The notes beneath the pieces are model-generated. The model made no database searches, was not told the origin of the DNA, and worked only from the letters and a program-made list of their open reading frames with translations. From Endomychus coccineus (Eukaryota > Arthropoda > Insecta > Coleoptera > Endomychidae), in NCBI GenBank assembly GCA_958510875.1, contig OY294068.1:150696388-150760387 (forward strand): DNA of 64,000 nt, read 5' to 3'. Shown piece after piece: positions 60,721 to 64,000 of the stretch; position 1 is the first letter of the stretch; each line of letters begins with the position of its first letter. The translations under genes and the position numbers were made by a program.

Positions 60721-62169
60721 TGGAAATAAACCTCAAAGTTTAGAAACAACAAAGTGGCCACTAGAAAATTTTGTGGTCACATCACCCCATCTTACATATT
60801 TCCGCTGGTGTTGAATCTAACAATGAGGGTGTTTTGGGGGTTCAACATCCTCCTCTCCTCCCATTCGATCATGCATACACAATAATCATCCTTCTACGGC
60901 ATTAGAAAAGATCTGGCATTACCACCCGGCTCCCACGAACAGATATCATAGAGGTATATATAAATAGAGGTGAAAAGCGTTTTTACCCCTTCAACATGGG
61001 GGATCAAAACAAAAATTGGTAGTTATATCCCCACCCACCAATCCAAAGCTACGTCCCTGATTCCAAAGGGTAGTAGTTTCATCCCTTTTGGGGCCATAAT
61101 TGCAGAATCACATCGGTCATCTCCAGGCCTGGGTTGACAATGACTCGCTACGGTTTCTTGTTTCCCGAATAACGAGAAACAGTAGCAAGTCATTGTCCCT
61201 GATCGAAATCCTGGCTACGCTCTAGTTTAGGTGATATGATTATAAGTAATTATTGTACACCATTATTCCAATGCAATGTGTTTCATACGTTATTAATAAT
61301 GTGGTTATTTGTCATCTTTAATTGAGCTTGCAAACTATCTTGTAATTTTAATAATTTATTTTACGACGTCGGATTAGATTAGTAACGTTCAATGAAATAG
61401 AAACCATAAGGAAAGTTTCACCGTAAAAGAGACTTGTTTTAGCGAACCCTGTGGATGTCACATTTACTAGTTGGCGAAACCATTGCGTGTAGTGGTTTTC
61501 CATCTACGCAGAATTCCAGAAAGATATGATGATATTTTTTATGAGATGCCTTCTCATTTTGAGCATTTTGGTATGCTTGCTGGTATGCAGGAAGCTTATA
61601 TACAACACTAAGCATATGTAAAGAATGAACTAAAATATAAGAATATATTTAAACATAAAGTTAAATTGACAATGTGCTCCTATGGATTTTTTCTCCCCTC
61701 ATCGTTTCCTAACAGTTTAGAATCGCTGTATTTTTTTTCATACCTATTTCCACTCTATTACTGAGTTCAACATGAATAGTTGTGACTAGATTTTCAATGC
61801 TATTTACATCATTATCGAACAATATCTGTGGATATCATTGAACTATCTCATATTATCATAATATCCGGCTTAAGTTTTGAGAATTGTATAATATAAAACG
61901 AGTCTTCCGAGTTCGAAAAAGCAAGACGCATTGTATGACTTCACAAGATAAACAAGTAAAACGCTGTCGACTGCCTAGAAGGTTGGACCTGTTCATGTGA
62001 GGATGCACACTTTGACTGGTCACAGATATGTTATCGTACAGTTTGTTTAGACTAGGAACGTACGCTGCGCATATGGCCAAAGGCTTAAGGCGGTGTGAGT
62101 GAGTGAGCCGAAAAGAAAAAATTTATTGAAGCGAATCAAACTCTTTTATCTATTTTATTTGTTCATCTC
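60721..62169. other. no gene seen; one hairpin inside
   Basis: The stretch 60770-61080 has several runs of CCCC and looks less AT-rich. No domain in any frame. The hairpin is listed separately. Confidence 0.35.
61136..61197. repeat. 62-nt hairpin, 27-bp arms
   Basis: gacaatgactcgctacggtt (61136 on) pairs with the reverse complement of agtagcaagtcattgtc (ending 61197). The 27-bp arms differ at three sites, and the loop is about 8 nt. It could be a small MITE core or a transcribed stem-loop. Nothing shows expression. Confidence 0.5.
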
Positions 62170-62171
62170 AC

Positions 62172-62626
62172 TTTCCGCTGTGCTCACTCCATCTTATTTG
62201 AATTTGTGATAATTCAACTCTTATGTTTATTTTATTTGATGAATGTACTGTTCGCTACGTTCACTCCGTCTTTCGCATAAGCCCGTCTCAATTAAATTCG
62301 TGCAAAGCGCCCTTTGTAGGGTGCTTTCAACGGAACGCACCAGCTCTTTGTCTGGTGTCGCAACAGCAGATGCGACCAGATAGTTAGAGCCCAGATAGAC
62401 CCTCGAAACAGCGAATAGCTTCGATTATTCCGCTGGCCGCTCTAATCAAGAACTCGAAAACGGCACAAGGTACGACTTTGAGATTTTTTGTCAGTATATT
62501 TGGAGCATTTCATCCAGTTTGTGTCAAAATTTGATGTGGTTTGCATCTACCGCTTGGCCGCAACACAAAAACATACCTATGGCACAAGCCAAAAGAAGAC
62601 TTCGCTCACCACATTCACTCCGTCTT
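62172..62626 (+). repeat. three dispersed copies of a 22-25-bp motif
   Basis: ttccgctgtgctcactccat (62172), ttcgctacgttcactccgtc (62251) and ttcgctcaccacattcactc (62601) share the core TTCGCT...TTCACTCCRTCTT. They lie in a local stretch of mixed composition. Origin unknown; possibly a larger diverged repeat. Confidence 0.55.
62307..62375 (+). other. cluster of three short hairpins
   Basis: gcgccc-tttgta-gggtgc (62307-62324), caccag-ctctttgt-ctggtg (62338-62357) and tcgca-acagcag-tgcga (62358-62375). Stems are 5-6 bp, and the second and third are back to back. This could be part of a structured RNA gene or a SINE, or chance in a GC-richer patch. Confidence 0.35.
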
Positions 62627-63179
62627 AAAAATATTATTATGCGTACCACAAACGCTTCGAGTGAAAAGAATCAATCCAAAATGTATTGTTACCAAAATCC
62701 TATCACATCTTGGTCCAATCTTTACCCCAGTTCTAAAGAGCTCGTAAAAGAAATTGGCACCGAATTCGAGGGCATGGCGCGCCGAAATGGGGGATGACCT
62801 GGTAGACACTTACAAATTAGCGATTTCAAAAGTTGGTCTATCATGTTGTTCTCATTCGAAGTTCCATATCATGTCACTCTTCATTTGCTCGATAAAAAAT
62901 TGTTAACATGCTTGTCCAATTTTTTCAAATAAGTTAATACTAACATTTCAAATTGTTTTTCGAATAATGAAGAATTGAAATCCGTTACTGCATGTATATA
63001 CTCCTAAATTACTATTGTTGTCACGAGATGATTATAAAATTATATTAAGATATTCTTATCAATATCTTTTCGCATATCGATTTCGGTTTTATTAATCACA
63101 TACTTCTTTCTGTTCTTCAGATGTGTATAAGCTTATTCTGAGAAATTAAAATTCTAAAGGAAGAAAGAAATACCCATGA
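62627..63179. other. no gene seen
   Basis: Short overlapping frames on both strands at 62519-62809 show no domain. The rest is AT-rich. Confidence 0.35.
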
Positions 63180-63450
63180 AAAGTATTTTATTGTAACCCT
63201 TCCGCTGGAGTACACGCTCCGCTTCTGTCAGTCGGGAGATGGGGTTTGTCCCGTTGCCTAGCAACCGAACAGCCGTACTTTCGCTATCGCATGTTATTGA
63301 TTATTTTTCGTCGCGACGCTGCCGGACATGGCGTCTTTCAGCTGACAGAAAAACAGAGAATTGGAATAGGTTTTTGTTTCTGGTTTTGTTTTAGTTCTTT
63401 TGTTTGTGTGAAGCATTCTTGTTTGTTTGTGAGTGATTTTCTGGGAAAAT
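63180..63450 (+). promoter_or_regulatory. possible promoter and first exon
   Basis: Sequence composition changes abruptly to GC- and CpG-richer DNA, with a palindromic X-box at 63253-63266. It ends in a strong donor-like site (gggaaaat|gtaagtg, donor from 63451). The 72-codon frame at 63246-63464 crosses the donor and shows no domain, so the transcribed part would be mostly non-coding. It could belong to a separate downstream gene or be an alternative first exon of the coiled-coil gene. Confidence 0.35.
63253..63266. promoter_or_regulatory. palindromic RFX X-box
   Basis: gttgcctagcaacc: the half-sites GTTGCC and GGCAAC-type are separated by two bases and match the GTNRCC-N(0-3)-RGYAAC pattern recognised by RFX transcription factors, which control ciliary genes in animals. 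It lies about 200 bp upstream of a good splice donor, a plausible promoter distance. Confidence 0.45.
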
Positions 63451-64000
63451 GTAAGTGTTTATAATATATCCGTTATGACGTTTTCATGTATCTTTTGTTG
63501 CGGTCTCGTTTTTTTTTTCTATTTGGAGTGCATTTCTTCCACACACTTGCTATGTTTATTTGTTGCTTTGTAGAGTTGTTGATGGAACGTAATGGTTAGT
63601 TGTTCTTTGTGATGTATCCTGTAATTTGGATAAATCTACTAGATCTGAAAGATGAAGACTGTTGTTGCTAATGTATGACAGAATGTCTCTTCATACTTCT
63701 CATTTGACATTCAATGCTTATTTGGGTACACCAATTGCACAATATTAATTATCTTACTTAACCTAGTTCAATACCAATCTGGTATGCATTGCAGTTTAAA
63801 ATACGGAAAGAATCATCAAACATTCATTGTTGATGTGTTCATCCATGTTGGAATTCTGTCAAAACATAATAGAATCTGATCAGAACATTCCTGTAATTCT
63901 ACTTCATTCTGGTGTTTCTACTTTATGGTACGACGAATTAGGTGATTCTGCATTTACGGAAATGCTTCAACCATACAGATTGAGTGGATTTAATTTTAAT
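63451..64000. other. presumed intron, no gene seen
   Basis: AT-rich with T and TG-rich runs following the donor at 63451. No acceptor-exon-donor combination that I would defend before the window ends. Confidence 0.35.

Overview
This window is AT-rich animal DNA, most likely from an insect. The evidence is the mix of mobile elements (jockey/CR1-like and RNase H-bearing LINEs, Penelope-like elements with GIY-YIG domains, mariner, pogo and hAT relics, many foldback elements) plus a very long intron with standard GT-AG borders. I cannot name the species; a beetle is a guess. No operon, CRISPR, rRNA or convincing tRNA was found.

The only host protein-coding sequence I can support is two small exons on the + strand. 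A start exon (27315-27383) and an internal exon (58796-58858) are both in phase 0 and are separated by a 31.4-kb intron. Together they encode an Asn/Ser/Asp-rich N-terminus running into an acidic coiled-coil-like segment. The gene is not recognised and must continue beyond the window or in exons I could not see. A CpG-containing stretch near 63.2-63.45 kb, with a palindromic RFX X-box and a good splice donor, may be another promoter/first exon.

Layout: 1.6-2.05 kb, 176-bp tandem repeat; 2.7-3.3 kb, TIR element with an (AT)n tract inside; 4.1-4.5 kb, dimeric SINE-like repeat; 7.15-8.21 kb, nine 118-bp units; 8.2-9.56 kb, large inverted repeat whose arms carry the same unknown ORF tail-to-tail; 9.6-10.2 kb, LINE; 12.0-12.8 kb, LINE with RNase H (minus), then a small MITE; 15.4-16.0 kb, foldback; 18.7-20.3 kb, TIR element; 20.7-23.3 kb, nested inverted repeats containing head-to-head Penelope-like 3' ends; 24.1-25.1 kb, 66-bp repeats; 29.3-31.1 kb, two LINE relics; 37.9-39.9 kb, long decayed LINE; 40.6-41.7 kb, Penelope-like element; 41.9-42.2 kb, LINE RT; 43.2-44.05 kb, degenerate repeat; 44.2-44.6 kb, tyrosine-recombinase relic; 45.8-46.2 kb, MITE; 47.1-48.1 kb, foldback; 49.3-51.6 kb, repeat, GIY-YIG domain and two LINE relics; 52.0-52.6 kb, dimeric repeat; 55.2-56.9 kb, mariner; 57.9-58.1 kb, hAT-type MITE; 59.6-60.7 kb, pogo-type transposase; 62.2-62.6 kb, small repeats and hairpins.

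All transposon coding sequences are broken by stops or frameshifts, so the elements look inactive. The observation I rate highest is a recurring motif, CTGANGA + one base + stem + GAAA, seen eight times. In two independent places it lies about 450-550 bp downstream of a Penelope-like GIY-YIG domain. It resembles a hammerhead ribozyme core, but every copy has one extra base. All repeat boundaries were read by eye and are approximate.
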